Shown here piece after piece: positions 1-8,234 of a stretch of DNA of 64,000 nucleotides. Source of the stretch: Corynebacterium kalinowskii (GTDB lineage: Bacteria > Actinomycetota > Actinomycetes > Mycobacteriales > Mycobacteriaceae); NCBI RefSeq assembly GCF_009734385.1, contig NZ_CP046452.1:1240001-1304000 (forward strand), written 5' to 3'. Both the position numbers and the translations under genes were made by a program. The notes below the pieces were generated by a model, which saw nothing but the letters and a program-made list of their open reading frames with translations, did not search any database and was not told the origin of the DNA. Position 1 is the stretch's first letter, and each line of letters begins with the position of its first letter.

Positions 1-125
1 CGCTCCGGCGGAATGCCGCGCCCTCGAGTGACGTTCTCCATGAAAGGGCGAACATCCTCCGGACCCTCCGGCCCGCCGAAGGAGAGCACGAGGAGGGCGT
101 CGAACGGAAGCTTTGTGCTAGTCAT
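1..125 (-). CDS. hemH: Ferrochelatase, N-terminal fragment (cut by window edge)
   Basis: Reading leftwards from the ATG whose first base is 125 gives a protein beginning [20 protein letters not shown], followed by a segment with FMENV and RGIPPE. The [13 protein letters not shown] opening is typical of HemH/CpfC, which inserts iron into a porphyrin. In Gram-positive bacteria the family usually acts on coproporphyrin III (family knowledge). Only about 41 codons lie inside the window, so catalytic residues cannot be checked. It lies downstream of the RipA-like hydrolase on the same strand with a 25-nt gap, as in other corynebacteria. Confidence 0.9.
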   Translation of the reverse strand, partial: MTSTKLPFDALLVLSFGGPEGPEDVRPFMENVTRGRGIPPE

Positions 126-150
126 GTAGACCAGATTAGCGCACCCTAAA

Positions 151-1923
151 TTAGATCAAGCGAACGGCATATGGGCTCATGCCGCTCCAGCGAACTGGGT
201 TGATAGAGACGGTGGAGCCGGACTGAGGTGCCTCGATCATCATGCCGTCGCCAAGGTAAATGGCGACGTGGTGTTCGGCATTTGGACCGTAGAAGATCAG
301 GTCGCCTCGCTGCATCTCACTCGGGCTTACCTTGGTGCCGTGCTGATACTGGTACCCGGTGTAGTGCGGCAGATCGATGCCAACGCCAGCAAAAGCGTAG
401 AGCACTAGGCCTGAGCAGTCGAAACCGATCTTGTTGTAATCGCCGAAGGAGTCAGCGACGCCACCATCACGGATGCCACGGCTAGGGCCATTGGCGGTGC
501 CGCCACCCCATGCGTATGGCAAGCCAACCTGCGACTTTGCGCGGGCGATGACTGATTCAACCTTCTCAGATCGGCTACCCGAGGTCACTGCTGGCGCAGC
601 CGTATCGACACCACTAGTGCCAGCAGCGCCTACCGATGGACCCAAATCAAGGTAATCGTCCGCACCAAAAACGCCAGTCCCCGGCTGAGCTACCGATTCT
701 GAAGGGGCTTCGACTGGGCTGGCTTGCGCGTTGTCGGCAGCCTGCGCAGCGGCAAGTGCGGCTGCAGCGGTGGCCGCCGCAGCTACGGCTGCTTGCTGTG
801 CCTGCTGGGAATTCGCAGCTTCCTGTTGCTTCAGCTCTGCGTCAGCCTGAGCTGCGGCCGCAGCTTGCGCTGCTTCGCGGGCGGCGCGATCGGCTTCAGC
901 CCGTTTAGCGGCCGCAGCTGCTTGTTCAGCCTCTTGGGCCGCACGTGCGGCTTCAGCACGCTCCGCTGCGGCGGCAGCTTCCGCCCTGGCGCGAGCTTCC
1001 TCTTCGGCCTTGGCACGGGCCCGAGCTTCTTCTTCCGCTTTAGCTTTGGCTGCGGCAGCTTCAGCCGCAGCCTTTTCAGCTGCCTTTCGCTCTTCCTCAG
1101 CCTTCAGGAAGTCTTGGTACTCTTTGCGCTGCTGATTAAGGGTGCCACTGTTGGCTTTGGCTGCCTCGAGTCGTGCCTTGGCCAGGTTGCGTTCTTCCAC
1201 GAGTCGCTGGCGTTCTGCAGCGCGCGCATTGAGCAGCGACGTGTTGGTGGTGAGTGCCGCCTGAGCTGTCTGTTCGGCTGCGGTTGCCTCCTGCTCGCGC
1301 TGTTCAGCTACAGCGCGCTTTTCACGCAGCACAGATTCCTTGTTGGCGGATTCTGCACGTAGCCGGTCAAGTTCTTCAATCGCGGCGCGCTGTTTGGCAG
1401 CATTCTGACGCAAGTAAGTTTGCCGGGCCAAAGCGTCTTCGGTGTTTGCCGTACCGGCTGCGCCGGCCACAGCTCCATTGGTCGTGCCACGCCGATAAGC
1501 CGAACGAGAGACTTCGTCCAGGGTCTTCTGAGCTTCATCAATAGCCTTCTGGCTACTGTCAAGGTCCGCCTTGGCAGCGTCGGCTTCTTCACGAGCCAGT
1601 TTTGCTTCCGTACGGGCAGTCTCGAGATCCACGAGGGCCTTGTTGACTGCCTCGCGTAGTCCGCCCATCTCGTTCTCGAGCTTGGAGATCTCCGCCTCCT
1701 TCTGGGAGACGGTAGTTGCTAGTCGAGCAACATCCCCGCTACCAGATGCAACAGCGTCGTCTGCTGCCTTGAGCTCAGCATCGGACGGGTTCGGTGGAGC
1801 CACAGGCTGAGCGATGGCAACCCCAGAACCGAGGGATGCGCAGCAAGCCGCAGCAGCAATCCACGACTTAGTCGTGCTCGTGTGCTTAGGCGAAGGCTTT
1901 TGTATTGCCACTGAAAACTCCAT
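151..1923 (-). CDS. ripA: RipA-like NlpC/P60 peptidoglycan endopeptidase
   Basis: Secreted D,L-endopeptidase of the RipA type, expected to cut peptide stems during daughter-cell separation. The 590-aa product has a basic N-terminus and hydrophobic signal segment (about residues 20-38). A coiled-coil region follows (about 45-270), then an extremely Ala/Glu/Arg-rich low-complexity stretch (about 275-400), a Pro/Ser linker and a C-terminal NlpC/P60 domain (about 455-590). Candidate catalytic residues are Cys503 ([10 protein letters not shown]), His552 (HVAIYLGDG) and Glu564. Their 49- and 12-residue spacing equals that of the M. tuberculosis RipA triad as I recall it. An in-frame GTG at 1911 with GGAG upstream is an alternative start that keeps the signal peptide. 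A GlxR-like site and direct repeats lie upstream. Confidence 0.9.
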   Translation of the reverse strand: MEFSVAIQKPSPKHTSTTKSWIAAAACCASLGSGVAIAQPVAPPNPSDAELKAADDAVASGSGDVARLATTVSQKEAEISKLENEMGGLREAVNKALVDLETARTEAKLAREEADAAKADLDSSQKAIDEAQKTLDEVSRSAYRRGTTNGAVAGAAGTANTEDALARQTYLRQNAAKQRAAIEELDRLRAESANKESVLREKRAVAEQREQEATAAEQTAQAALTTNTSLLNARAAERQRLVEERNLAKARLEAAKANSGTLNQQRKEYQDFLKAEEERKAAEKAAAEAAAAKAKAEEEARARAKAEEEARARAEAAAAAERAEAARAAQEAEQAAAAAKRAEADRAAREAAQAAAAAQADAELKQQEAANSQQAQQAAVAAAATAAAALAAAQAADNAQASPVEAPSESVAQPGTGVFGADDYLDLGPSVGAAGTSGVDTAAPAVTSGSRSEKVESVIARAKSQVGLPYAWGGGTANGPSRGIRDGGVADSFGDYNKIGFDCSGLVLYAFAGVGIDLPHYTGYQYQHGTKVSPSEMQRGDLIFYGPNAEHHVAIYLGDGMMIEAPQSGSTVSINPVRWSGMSPYAVRLI

Positions 1924-2060
1924 TCCACCACCGTCATTCAGGCGGATACTTTGGCGGTGCTGACCGAACTAGTGCTACTTCAGCTCAGTGCGAGAGTTTT
2001 GGCCTCATGGTCAACCTCTGATGCTTGAATATCGCGCAATGCTTCCCCACACCAGCGATT

Positions 2061-2095
2061 TGATTCAAGTGATTCAACTGTTGACTCACGATTCA
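2061..2095. repeat. GATTCA direct repeats
   Basis: GATTCA occurs at 2062-2067, 2071-2076 and 2090-2095. The first two copies are part of an 8-bp repeat TGATTCAA. Start-to-start spacings are 9 and 19 bp. Repeats like this upstream of a cell-wall hydrolase gene could be a response-regulator binding site, but no regulator is recognised from the motif. Confidence 0.45.
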
Positions 2096-2180
2096 CAAAG
2101 CAACTCATGAGCTGACAACAAAACAATAGGGCACATCGGCCCCCAGTTGACACTTAAGAAACTGTAGTCACACAAGTAAA

Positions 2181-2214
2181 GGCCAGCACCATGACTTACT
2201 TTGCGGTGCTGGCC
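2181..2214 (-). terminator. Hairpin terminator after the DUF6676-like gene
   Basis: A perfect 10-bp stem, GGCCAGCACC (2181-2190) with GGTGCTGGCC (2205-2214), encloses a 14-nt loop. On the minus strand it is followed by a T-rich TTTACTTGTG. It sits about 110 nt past the end of the minus-strand gene at 2324 and before the RipA-like gene. Confidence 0.65.
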
Positions 2215-2242
2215 TGCGAAAATGACTAACGGTTGTTGCCTA

Positions 2243-2258
2243 TGTGAATTATGTCACA
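2243..2258. promoter_or_regulatory. GlxR (cAMP receptor) consensus site
   Basis: TGTGAATTATGTCACA matches the GlxR/CRP consensus TGTGANNTANNTCACA at every defined position. It lies about 320 bp upstream of the RipA-like start, on the far side of the terminator hairpin and 65 bp beyond the stop of the neighbouring gene. Its target promoter is therefore not obvious. Confidence 0.65.
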
Positions 2259-2323
2259 ATTGACTACGGAGGGTGTGTTGCGGTCAGATAAAGATTTGAT
2301 GTCGGTTAGGGGTTAGGTGTAAC

Positions 2324-2818
2324 TCAACGGTCAAGGCTTTTCGCTTGACGTATTGTGATCCAAGCGGTGAATGCGACCACGAGTATGACCACTAAGCCGA
2401 TAATGATGTTTATCGTCGACCATGGATAGAACTGCCCATTAAGAGTGTCCATAAACTCCCGTGCCCCATTAGCAATCTGTGGGTTTGCCAGAAAATCATA
2501 CTGTGCTGATTCAATGGCTGCGCGTGAGTAGTCATGGCTCACAATGGCACCCGAATATGGAGAACGCACGATGATGGTGTCGAAACTCGTCGTATTAAGC
2601 AGCTCTTGCGCCACATCACGAGTGGTGGCAATGCCGGTGGGCGCGTCGTCGAGCACGACAAAGGCAGTGCGACCGAACCCGGTATCCATGCCATGTCGGG
2701 AAGCGTCGATAAGCTCCTGCTCCAGGCTGGGATAGGTGACCCCCAGATCTCCGATGGCGACTGAATCGACATTGATCTGCTCGCGCAGCGATGCAACATC
2801 GATGTTCTCCAGTGTCAT
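2324..2818 (-). CDS. Rv1476-like membrane-anchored protein (DUF6676 type)
   Basis: Predicted 164-aa protein with a soluble N-terminal domain and one C-terminal membrane helix (about residues 134-156, rich in I/V/L) ending in a short basic tail RQAKSLDR. It resembles the small membrane protein encoded beside ripA and acn in mycobacteria (Rv1476), and the position here is the same. Its function is unknown. Its place beside a cell-wall hydrolase suggests an envelope role, which is inference. ATG at 2818 is chosen because GGGAAG (2832-2827) lies 8 nt upstream. A GTG at 2827 overlaps that site and is less likely. The gene is divergent from acn. Confidence 0.75.
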   Translation of the reverse strand: MTLENIDVASLREQINVDSVAIGDLGVTYPSLEQELIDASRHGMDTGFGRTAFVVLDDAPTGIATTRDVAQELLNTTSFDTIIVRSPYSGAIVSHDYSRAAIESAQYDFLANPQIANGAREFMDTLNGQFYPWSTINIIIGLVVILVVAFTAWITIRQAKSLDR

Positions 2819-2978
2819 GGAACGCACTTCCCTTTAGTTGTATCGATACGGATAGGCGAGAGTTTAATGTCACAGTGCGTGGCCTTAGGTTTGACGCGCC
2901 TGTAGGAAGTCCTAAATCCACGTACCCTAGTAGTCAGACAGAGCCTGCAGCGTTCTAGTTTGCTTTTCACTCCCCTAA

Positions 2979-3008
2979 TTGGGGCGTGTTTGAGTAGAAA
3001 TACCCCAA
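2979..3008. promoter_or_regulatory. Candidate RamA-type G/C-stretch sites in the acn promoter
   Basis: TTGGGGC (2979-2985) and ACCCCAA (3002-3008) form a 6-bp inverted repeat directly before the AcnR operator. RamA in C. glutamicum recognises short G or C runs of this kind and is reported to affect acn. The motif is weak, so this is only a candidate. Confidence 0.35.
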
Positions 3009-3024
3009 CAGAACGCCCGTACTG
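3009..3024. promoter_or_regulatory. AcnR operator upstream of acn
   Basis: CAGAACGCCCGTACTG fits the published AcnR consensus CAGNACNNNCGTACTG at every fixed position. It lies 71 bp upstream of the chosen acn start, and the acnR repressor gene is immediately downstream of acn. AcnR is therefore expected to repress acn here as it does in C. glutamicum. Confidence 0.85.
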
Positions 3025-3095
3025 TTAAGCTGTCTGCAAACGATGGTTTTAGCCTTTCGTTTACTCACCCATAAAAATAGGAAGTGGAGCTGACT

Positions 3096-5909
3096 GTGAC
3101 TGAAAGCAAGAACTCCTTTGGTGCCAAGAGCACGCTGACCGTTGGCGATAAGTCTTACGACTACTTCGCCCTCAGCGCTGTTGAAGGCATGGAGAAACTG
3201 CCATACTCGCTCAAGGTTCTCGGCGAGAACCTGCTGCGCACCGAAGATGGCGCCAACATCACCGCCGATCACATTAATGCGATCGCTAACTGGGATGCTT
3301 CTGCTGAGCCAAGCATCGAAATCCAGTTCACCCCAGCTCGCGTGCTGATGCAGGACTTCACCGGTGTTCCTTGTGTTGTCGACCTCGCAACCATGCGTGA
3401 AGCTGTTAAGACCTTGGGCGGCGACCCAGAAAAGGTCAACCCACTGAACCCAGCTGAGATGGTCATCGACCACTCCGTCATCGTTGAAGCTTTCGCTTCC
3501 CACGACGCCCTCAAGACCAACGTCGCTATCGAGTACGAACGCAACGAAGAGCGCTACCAGTTCCTGCGCTGGGGCTCTAAGTCTTTCTCTAACTTCCGCG
3601 TTGTGCCTCCAGGAACCGGCATCGTCCACCAGGTCAACATTGAGAACCTGGCTCGCGTTGTCTTCGACAACGATGGTCTCGCATACCCAGATACCTGTAT
3701 TGGTACTGACTCCCACACCACGATGGAAAACGGCCTGGGCATCCTGGGCTGGGGTGTTGGTGGCATCGAAGCTGAAGCTGCCATGCTTGGCCAGCCAGTG
3801 TCCATGCTCATCCCTCGCGTCGTTGGCTTCAAGCTCACCGGCGAGATCCCAGTAGGCGTTACCGCTACCGACGTCGTTCTGACCATCACCGAGATGCTCC
3901 GCAAGCACGGCGTGGTTCAGAAGTTCGTTGAGTTCTACGGCTCCGGTGTGAAGGCTGTTCCACTGGCAAACCGCGCAACCATCGGCAACATGTCCCCAGA
4001 GTTCGGCTCTACCTGTGCGATGTTCCCAATCGACGAAGAGACCACCAAGTACATGCGTCTCACCGGTCGCTCCGAAGAGCAGTGCGCACTCGTTGAGGCT
4101 TACGCTAAGGCGCAGGGCATGTGGCTCGATGCAGACGCTCAAGAAGCTGTCTACTCCGAGTACCTCGAGTTGGACCTTTCCACCGTGGTTCCTTCCATCG
4201 CTGGCCCGAAGCGTCCTCAGGACCGCATCCTGCTCACCGAGTCCAAGGAGCAGTTCCGCAAGGACCTGGCCAACTACACCACCGATGCAGTGTGCACCGA
4301 CGAGTCCCTGCCTGCAAAGCGCATGGAGGCCGAAGGTGAAGCCATGGAGGAGACCTCGTCCGAGCAGGTTACCGAGCTCAACGTCTCCCAGGCTGGCAGC
4401 GGCGAATCCGCAGCCGCTGGCGCAACTGGTCGCCCATCCAACCCAATCACCGTGACCTCCCCTAAGGGCGGCGAGTACACCCTCGACCACGGCATGGTTG
4501 CGATTGCGTCCATCACCTCTTGCACCAACACCTCTAACCCATCTGTGATGATCGGCGCTGGCCTCATCGCTCGTAAGGCTGCTGAAAAGGGCCTCAAGTC
4601 CAAGCCATGGGTTAAGACCATCTGTGCACCGGGCTCCCAGGTTGTTGACGGCTACTACAAGCGCGCTGACCTCTGGAAGGACCTGGAGGCCATGGGCTTC
4701 TACCTCTCCGGCTTCGGCTGCACCACTTGTATCGGTAACTCCGGCCCACTGCCAGACGAGGTTTCCAAGGCCATCAACGCCAACGACCTCGCAGCTACCG
4801 CAGTTCTCTCCGGTAACCGTAACTTCGAAGGCCGCATCTCCCCTGACGTAAAGATGAACTACTTGGCTTCGCCAATCATGGTCATCGCTTACGCCATCGC
4901 CGGCACCATGGACTTCGACTTCGAGACCCAGGCACTGGGTCAGGATAAGGACGGCAACGATGTCTTCCTGAAGGACATCTGGCCATCCACCGAAGAGATC
5001 GAAGCTACCATCGAGCAGGCTATCTCTCGCGAGCTCTACGAAGCTGACTACGCTGACGTCTTCAAGGGCGACGAGCAGTGGCAGAACCTCCCAACCCCAG
5101 AGGGCAAGACCTTCGAGTGGGATGAGAAGTCTACCTACATCCGCAAGGCTCCTTACTTCGACGGCATGGAGCTCGAGCCAGCTCCTGTCACCGACATCAA
5201 GGGCGCACGCGTTCTGGCTAAGTTGGGCGACTCGGTCACCACTGACCACATCTCCCCTGCTTCCTCCATCAAGCCAGGCACCCCAGCTGCTCAGTACCTG
5301 GATGAAAACGGCGTTGAGCGCAAGGATTACAACTCCCTCGGTTCCCGTCGTGGTAACCACGAGGTCATGATGCGTGGTACCTTCGCCAACATCCGCCTCC
5401 AGAACCAGCTGGTTGACATCGCAGGTGGCTACACCCGCGACTTCACCAAGGGCGGCGAGCAGGCGTTCATCTTCGACGCTTGCCAGAACTACAAGGCTGC
5501 TGGCACCCCGCTGGTCGTTTTGGCTGGTAAGGAATACGGCACTGGTTCTTCCCGTGACTGGGCTGCTAAGGGCACCAACCTGCTCGGCGTGAAGGCTGTT
5601 ATCACCGAGTCCTTCGAGCGTATCCACCGCTCCAACCTGATCGGCATGGGCGTTATCCCGCTGCAGTTCCCTGCTGGCGAGTCCCACGCTTCCCTGGGCT
5701 TGGACGGCACCGAAGTCTTCGACATCGAAGGCATCGAGGAGCTCAACAACGGTGTTACCCCTAAGACGGTTAAGGTCACCGCAACCAAGGAGTCTGGCGA
5801 CAAGGTCGAGTTCGACGCTGTTGTCCGCATCGACACCCCGGGTGAAGCTGACTACTACCGCAACGGCGGCATCCTGCAGTACGTACTGCGCAACATGATT
5901 AAGGGCTAA
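3096..5909 (+). CDS. acn: Aconitate hydratase (aconitase A)
   Basis: TCA-cycle aconitase, converting citrate to isocitrate with a 4Fe-4S cluster. The 937-aa product has the normal length for the bacterial AcnA/IRP family. The three cluster ligands are visible: Cys476 in [11 protein letters not shown] and Cys542/Cys545 in [12 protein letters not shown]. The swivel-domain motif [10 protein letters not shown] and the substrate-site segments [11 protein letters not shown] and [14 protein letters not shown] are intact. GTG at 3096 is chosen because GGAG (3086-3089) is 6 nt upstream. An in-frame GTG at 3084 would add MELT but lacks a well-spaced ribosome site. Codon use is strongly biased to C-ending codons and CCA, as expected for a highly expressed gene. 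The SUF operon in this window supplies Fe-S clusters. Confidence 0.97.
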   Translation: MTESKNSFGAKSTLTVGDKSYDYFALSAVEGMEKLPYSLKVLGENLLRTEDGANITADHINAIANWDASAEPSIEIQFTPARVLMQDFTGVPCVVDLATMREAVKTLGGDPEKVNPLNPAEMVIDHSVIVEAFASHDALKTNVAIEYERNEERYQFLRWGSKSFSNFRVVPPGTGIVHQVNIENLARVVFDNDGLAYPDTCIGTDSHTTMENGLGILGWGVGGIEAEAAMLGQPVSMLIPRVVGFKLTGEIPVGVTATDVVLTITEMLRKHGVVQKFVEFYGSGVKAVPLANRATIGNMSPEFGSTCAMFPIDEETTKYMRLTGRSEEQCALVEAYAKAQGMWLDADAQEAVYSEYLELDLSTVVPSIAGPKRPQDRILLTESKEQFRKDLANYTTDAVCTDESLPAKRMEAEGEAMEETSSEQVTELNVSQAGSGESAAAGATGRPSNPITVTSPKGGEYTLDHGMVAIASITSCTNTSNPSVMIGAGLIARKAAEKGLKSKPWVKTICAPGSQVVDGYYKRADLWKDLEAMGFYLSGFGCTTCIGNSGPLPDEVSKAINANDLAATAVLSGNRNFEGRISPDVKMNYLASPIMVIAYAIAGTMDFDFETQALGQDKDGNDVFLKDIWPSTEEIEATIEQAISRELYEADYADVFKGDEQWQNLPTPEGKTFEWDEKSTYIRKAPYFDGMELEPAPVTDIKGARVLAKLGDSVTTDHISPASSIKPGTPAAQYLDENGVERKDYNSLGSRRGNHEVMMRGTFANIRLQNQLVDIAGGYTRDFTKGGEQAFIFDACQNYKAAGTPLVVLAGKEYGTGSSRDWAAKGTNLLGVKAVITESFERIHRSNLIGMGVIPLQFPAGESHASLGLDGTEVFDIEGIEELNNGVTPKTVKVTATKESGDKVEFDAVVRIDTPGEADYYRNGGILQYVLRNMIKG

Positions 5910-5927
5910 TCCCCTTTCGATCACGTG

Positions 5928-5975
5928 ACTGGGGCTGACTAGTTCCCGCTAGCAGCGGGCACTGTCAGCCCCAGT
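5928..5975 (+). terminator. Long hairpin between acn and acnR
   Basis: ACTGGGGCTGAC (5928-5939) pairs perfectly with GTCAGCCCCAGT (5964-5975). A second stem inside it, CCCGCT (5945-5950) with AGCGGG (5954-5959), stacks on top. The sequence after it is T-rich but has no clean U-run. It probably terminates most acn transcripts and lets some continue into acnR. Confidence 0.7.
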
Positions 5976-6017
5976 TCTATTTCAGACTTTTCATTTCAGA
6001 CGCGAAGGAGCACCAGC

Positions 6018-6587
6018 ATGCCTAGGGTAAGCAGCGCTGCTTTGAACGAGCGTCGCCATGAAATCCTCGAGGGCGCTCGCCGTTGCTTCGCGGAGCATGG
6101 ATATGAGGGGGCCACTGTGCGTCTCCTCGAAGAGGCAACTGGTAAGTCCCGTGGCGCAATTTTCCACCACTTCACGGACAAGGAATCGCTGTTCCTGGAG
6201 ATCGGGCGAGAAGATGCGCTGCGCATGGCAGAAACCGTTGCCGAAGAGGGTCTCGTACAGGTTATGCGGGATATGCTAGCTAACCCAGAGCGATTCGACT
6301 GGCTGTCCACTCGCCTCGAAATCACCCGCCTACTTCGCACGGACGCTGCTTTTCGAGATCGGTGGCAACAGCAACAAGCAGTGCTTGACGACGCCATCCG
6401 CCGCCGCCTACAGGCCAACGCAGACGCGGGCACCATGCGCACCGATGTCGACCCGGAAGTGCTGTACCTCTACCTGGAGACGATGTTCGACGGTCTGACG
6501 GCGAAGGTCGCCTCGGGCGTCGATAGTTCGGCCTTCTCCCCTGTGCTTGACCTGGTTGAGGACTCTGTCCGTCGGCGCGACACGTAA
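6018..6587 (+). CDS. acnR: TetR-family repressor of aconitase AcnR
   Basis: A 189-aa TetR regulator. The N-terminal helix-turn-helix spans about residues 10-55 (ILEGARRCFAEHGYEGATVR then GKSRGAIFHHFTDKESLF), followed by an all-helical ligand-binding domain. The position after acn and the AcnR operator at 3009-3024 identify it. In C. glutamicum AcnR is a dimer that binds citrate with a metal ion and represses acn (known). GAAGGAG at 6004-6010 is a good ribosome site for the ATG at 6018. Expression may come partly from read-through past the 5928-5975 hairpin. Confidence 0.93.
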   Translation: MPRVSSAALNERRHEILEGARRCFAEHGYEGATVRLLEEATGKSRGAIFHHFTDKESLFLEIGREDALRMAETVAEEGLVQVMRDMLANPERFDWLSTRLEITRLLRTDAAFRDRWQQQQAVLDDAIRRRLQANADAGTMRTDVDPEVLYLYLETMFDGLTAKVASGVDSSAFSPVLDLVEDSVRRRDT

Positions 6588-6628
6588 ATCCGAAGACCAT
6601 TCCAGTCTTTTCCTCGTGCAACGCATAC

Positions 6629-6634
6629 TAGACT
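6629..6634 (+). promoter_or_regulatory. -10 element of the glutamine-amidotransferase gene, likely leaderless
   Basis: TAGACT ends 7 nt before the ATG at 6642. The spacer GAGCGGT is not placed to act as a ribosome site. That distance puts the expected transcription start at or next to the ATG. Confidence 0.55.
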
Positions 6635-6641
6635 GAGCGGT

Positions 6642-7355
6642 ATGTCTAAGTTCGTGCTGGTAGCAGCCCGCAAGGGCAAGGAAATTCTCGATTCGGAGTA
6701 CCGCGACTTCATCAAGTCGACGGGACTTCTGCCAACGCAGCTCGACCATGTGGTCCTGGACTCGGAGTCTGCCGAAGTGGGTGACCTGTCTAGCTACGAC
6801 GGCATTTTCGTTGGCGGCAGCCCATTCAATGTCATGGACGAAAACTATGCGCCCGAACAGTCCCACGTCCAAGCACAATTGATGACGCTGCTTCATCTCC
6901 CGGTACCGAAGATGTTCGTCTGCTTCGGCCAGAGCCTACTGACCTTTGAACTAGGCGGAGTGGTCGGCTCTTCCTACAGCGAACCTGCCGGCTCGACTGT
7001 TGTCGAGCTCACTGAAGCCGCCCAAGCTGACCCGCTACTTCAGGGGCTACCGAGGCAGTTCGAGGCGTTGACTGGCCACACGGAGAGCGTCGAAAAGCTG
7101 CCCGAGGGCGCGGTGCTCTTGGCCACGGGGCCGACCTGCCCGGTGCAGATGTTTCGGTTGGGAGAGGACACCTGGGCATGCCAGTTCCACGCTGAAATGG
7201 ATGCCCAAGGGTTGGAAGCCAGAATGCTCTATTACCTGAACAAAGGGTACTTTGACCCTGCGGAGTTCGACAACATAATGTCACGTGTTAAGCAGGTTGA
7301 TACCTCAGATGTCAAGCGCATTCTGCACAACTTCGTGGCGTTTGCCGCTGATTAG
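6642..7355 (+). CDS. Class I glutamine amidotransferase-like protein
   Basis: A 237-aa stand-alone GATase1-fold protein. The nucleophile elbow is Cys94 in MFVCFGQSLL, and the His183-x-Glu185 pair in CQFHAEM completes the triad, so hydrolase activity is plausible. The acceptor substrate is unknown. Similar stand-alone proteins are often annotated as GMP-synthase-like GATases, but no synthetase domain is present. A homologue is found next to acnR in C. glutamicum. The C-terminal 50 residues, after NKGYFDP, extend beyond the catalytic fold. The stop overlaps that of the convergent nagB by 4 bp. Confidence 0.8.
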   Translation: MSKFVLVAARKGKEILDSEYRDFIKSTGLLPTQLDHVVLDSESAEVGDLSSYDGIFVGGSPFNVMDENYAPEQSHVQAQLMTLLHLPVPKMFVCFGQSLLTFELGGVVGSSYSEPAGSTVVELTEAAQADPLLQGLPRQFEALTGHTESVEKLPEGAVLLATGPTCPVQMFRLGEDTWACQFHAEMDAQGLEARMLYYLNKGYFDPAEFDNIMSRVKQVDTSDVKRILHNFVAFAAD

Positions 7356-8116
7356 ACTCGGTTGTCGGCACAGAACCGGTAGTAGTCCGAGTACTCCAGG
7401 AGCTGCGCGGCTTCCTCGTCAATGATGACGGTGGCGTGGTTGTGGAGCTGGAGGACGGAAGCAGGGCAAAAGGCGGACAACGGGCCTTCAATCAGGGCCT
7501 TCACTGCCCGAGCCTTGGCTGCGCCCGTGGCGATCAGAAGTACGTGACCGGCGCGGGAGATCGTGCCCAGACCTTGGGTGAGGACGTGCACGGGTACTTG
7601 GGACTCATCGTCATCGAAGAAGCGTGCATTGTCCGCGATAGTTTTCGGGTGCAGGGTCTCAACTCGGGTGCCTGAGTTGAGGGAGCAAGCGGGTTCGTTG
7701 AAGCCAATGTGGCCGTTGGCACCTACACCAACCAGCTGGCAGGCGATGCCACCAGCGGCTTCGATGGCTGCGTCGTAGGCTGGCCCTTCTGCGTGGACGT
7801 CCTCGGCAAGACCGTTGGGGCTGTGCACCTTGGCATCATCGATATCGATGTGGCTGGTGAAGTTGTCGCGGATGAAACGGTAGTAGCTTTGCTCGTGCTC
7901 GCGTGGCAATCCGATGTACTCATCGAGCAGGAAGGCCGTGCAATCCTTGAATGACAGTTCCTTGGCCTGGAAGCGGGCGATGAGCTCACGGTACATCAGC
8001 AGCGGAGTAGATCCGGTAGCGAGTCCGATGGTCTGTCCGTTGCGTACGTACTCTGCCATGACATCCGCCGCATGTGTGGCGACGTCTTGAGGGGTGGCCT
8101 TGATAAAGATATCCAT
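7352..8116 (-). CDS. nagB: Glucosamine-6-phosphate deaminase
   Basis: Converts glucosamine 6-phosphate to fructose 6-phosphate and ammonia, feeding amino-sugar carbon into glycolysis. At 254 aa it has the usual length. Family motifs are present: the phosphate loop GLATGSTPLLMYREL near residue 32, the acid LLDEYIG, GVGANGHIGFNEPA with the catalytic His, and LQLHNHATVIIDEEAA near the C-terminus. In C. glutamicum nagB lies with nagA and scrB; here it stands alone, so deacetylase and uptake genes must be elsewhere. Minus-strand AGGAAAG supports the ATG at 8116. An inverted repeat brackets its promoter region (8129-8203). Confidence 0.95.
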   Translation of the reverse strand: MDIFIKATPQDVATHAADVMAEYVRNGQTIGLATGSTPLLMYRELIARFQAKELSFKDCTAFLLDEYIGLPREHEQSYYRFIRDNFTSHIDIDDAKVHSPNGLAEDVHAEGPAYDAAIEAAGGIACQLVGVGANGHIGFNEPACSLNSGTRVETLHPKTIADNARFFDDDESQVPVHVLTQGLGTISRAGHVLLIATGAAKARAVKALIEGPLSAFCPASVLQLHNHATVIIDEEAAQLLEYSDYYRFCADNRV

Positions 8117-8128
8117 ATCTTTCCTAGC

Positions 8129-8203
8129 TACTTAGGTCCTGTGCTCCACGATCAATAGTTGGTATCGTGCAGCCACCGATTAATTGATAATTCGACCTAA
8201 GTA
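8129..8203. promoter_or_regulatory. Paired operator-like inverted repeat upstream of nagB
   Basis: TACTTAGGTC (8129-8138) and its exact reverse complement GACCTAAGTA (8194-8203) are 55 bp apart. One arm lies just upstream of the nagB ribosome site and the other at the far end of the probable promoter. A GntR- or DeoR-type regulator that loops DNA would fit, but the motif is not one I recognise. Confidence 0.5.
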
Positions 8204-8234
8204 TTGTGTCAGGAATTTTCCAGTCCGGCCGAGT

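Larger units (their letters stand above)
1924..2323. other. 400-nt intergenic region upstream of the RipA-like gene
   Basis: No open frame here looks coding. From left to right it holds the 5' leader of the RipA-like gene, three GATTCA direct repeats (2062-2095), a hairpin (2181-2214) that would terminate leftward transcripts of the upstream membrane-protein gene, and a perfect GlxR consensus at 2243-2258. The promoter of the hydrolase gene is expected between about 1930 and 2170. I could not assign a convincing -35/-10 pair. Confidence 0.6.

Noticed and set aside
860..1100. Tandem DNA repeat in the RipA-like gene
   Set aside because: The apparent repetition is the coding of an Ala/Glu/Arg coiled-coil linker, with no exact repeat unit kept across copies.
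724..1362. 212-codon Cys/Phe/Ser-rich frame on the plus strand
   Set aside because: Antisense of the Ala/Glu-rich low-complexity region of the RipA-like gene; composition is an artefact of GCN and GAR codons.
2303..2324. GGTTAGGGGTTAGGTGTAAC resembling a DtxR iron box
   Set aside because: Alignment to the DtxR consensus needs an insertion and loses the second arm, and it lies at the 3' end of a gene rather than in a promoter.
2967..5924. 985-codon open frame on the minus strand opposite acn
   Set aside because: It mirrors the strongly biased codons of acn, has no family motif and no ribosome site, and overlaps the whole aconitase gene. It is an antisense shadow.
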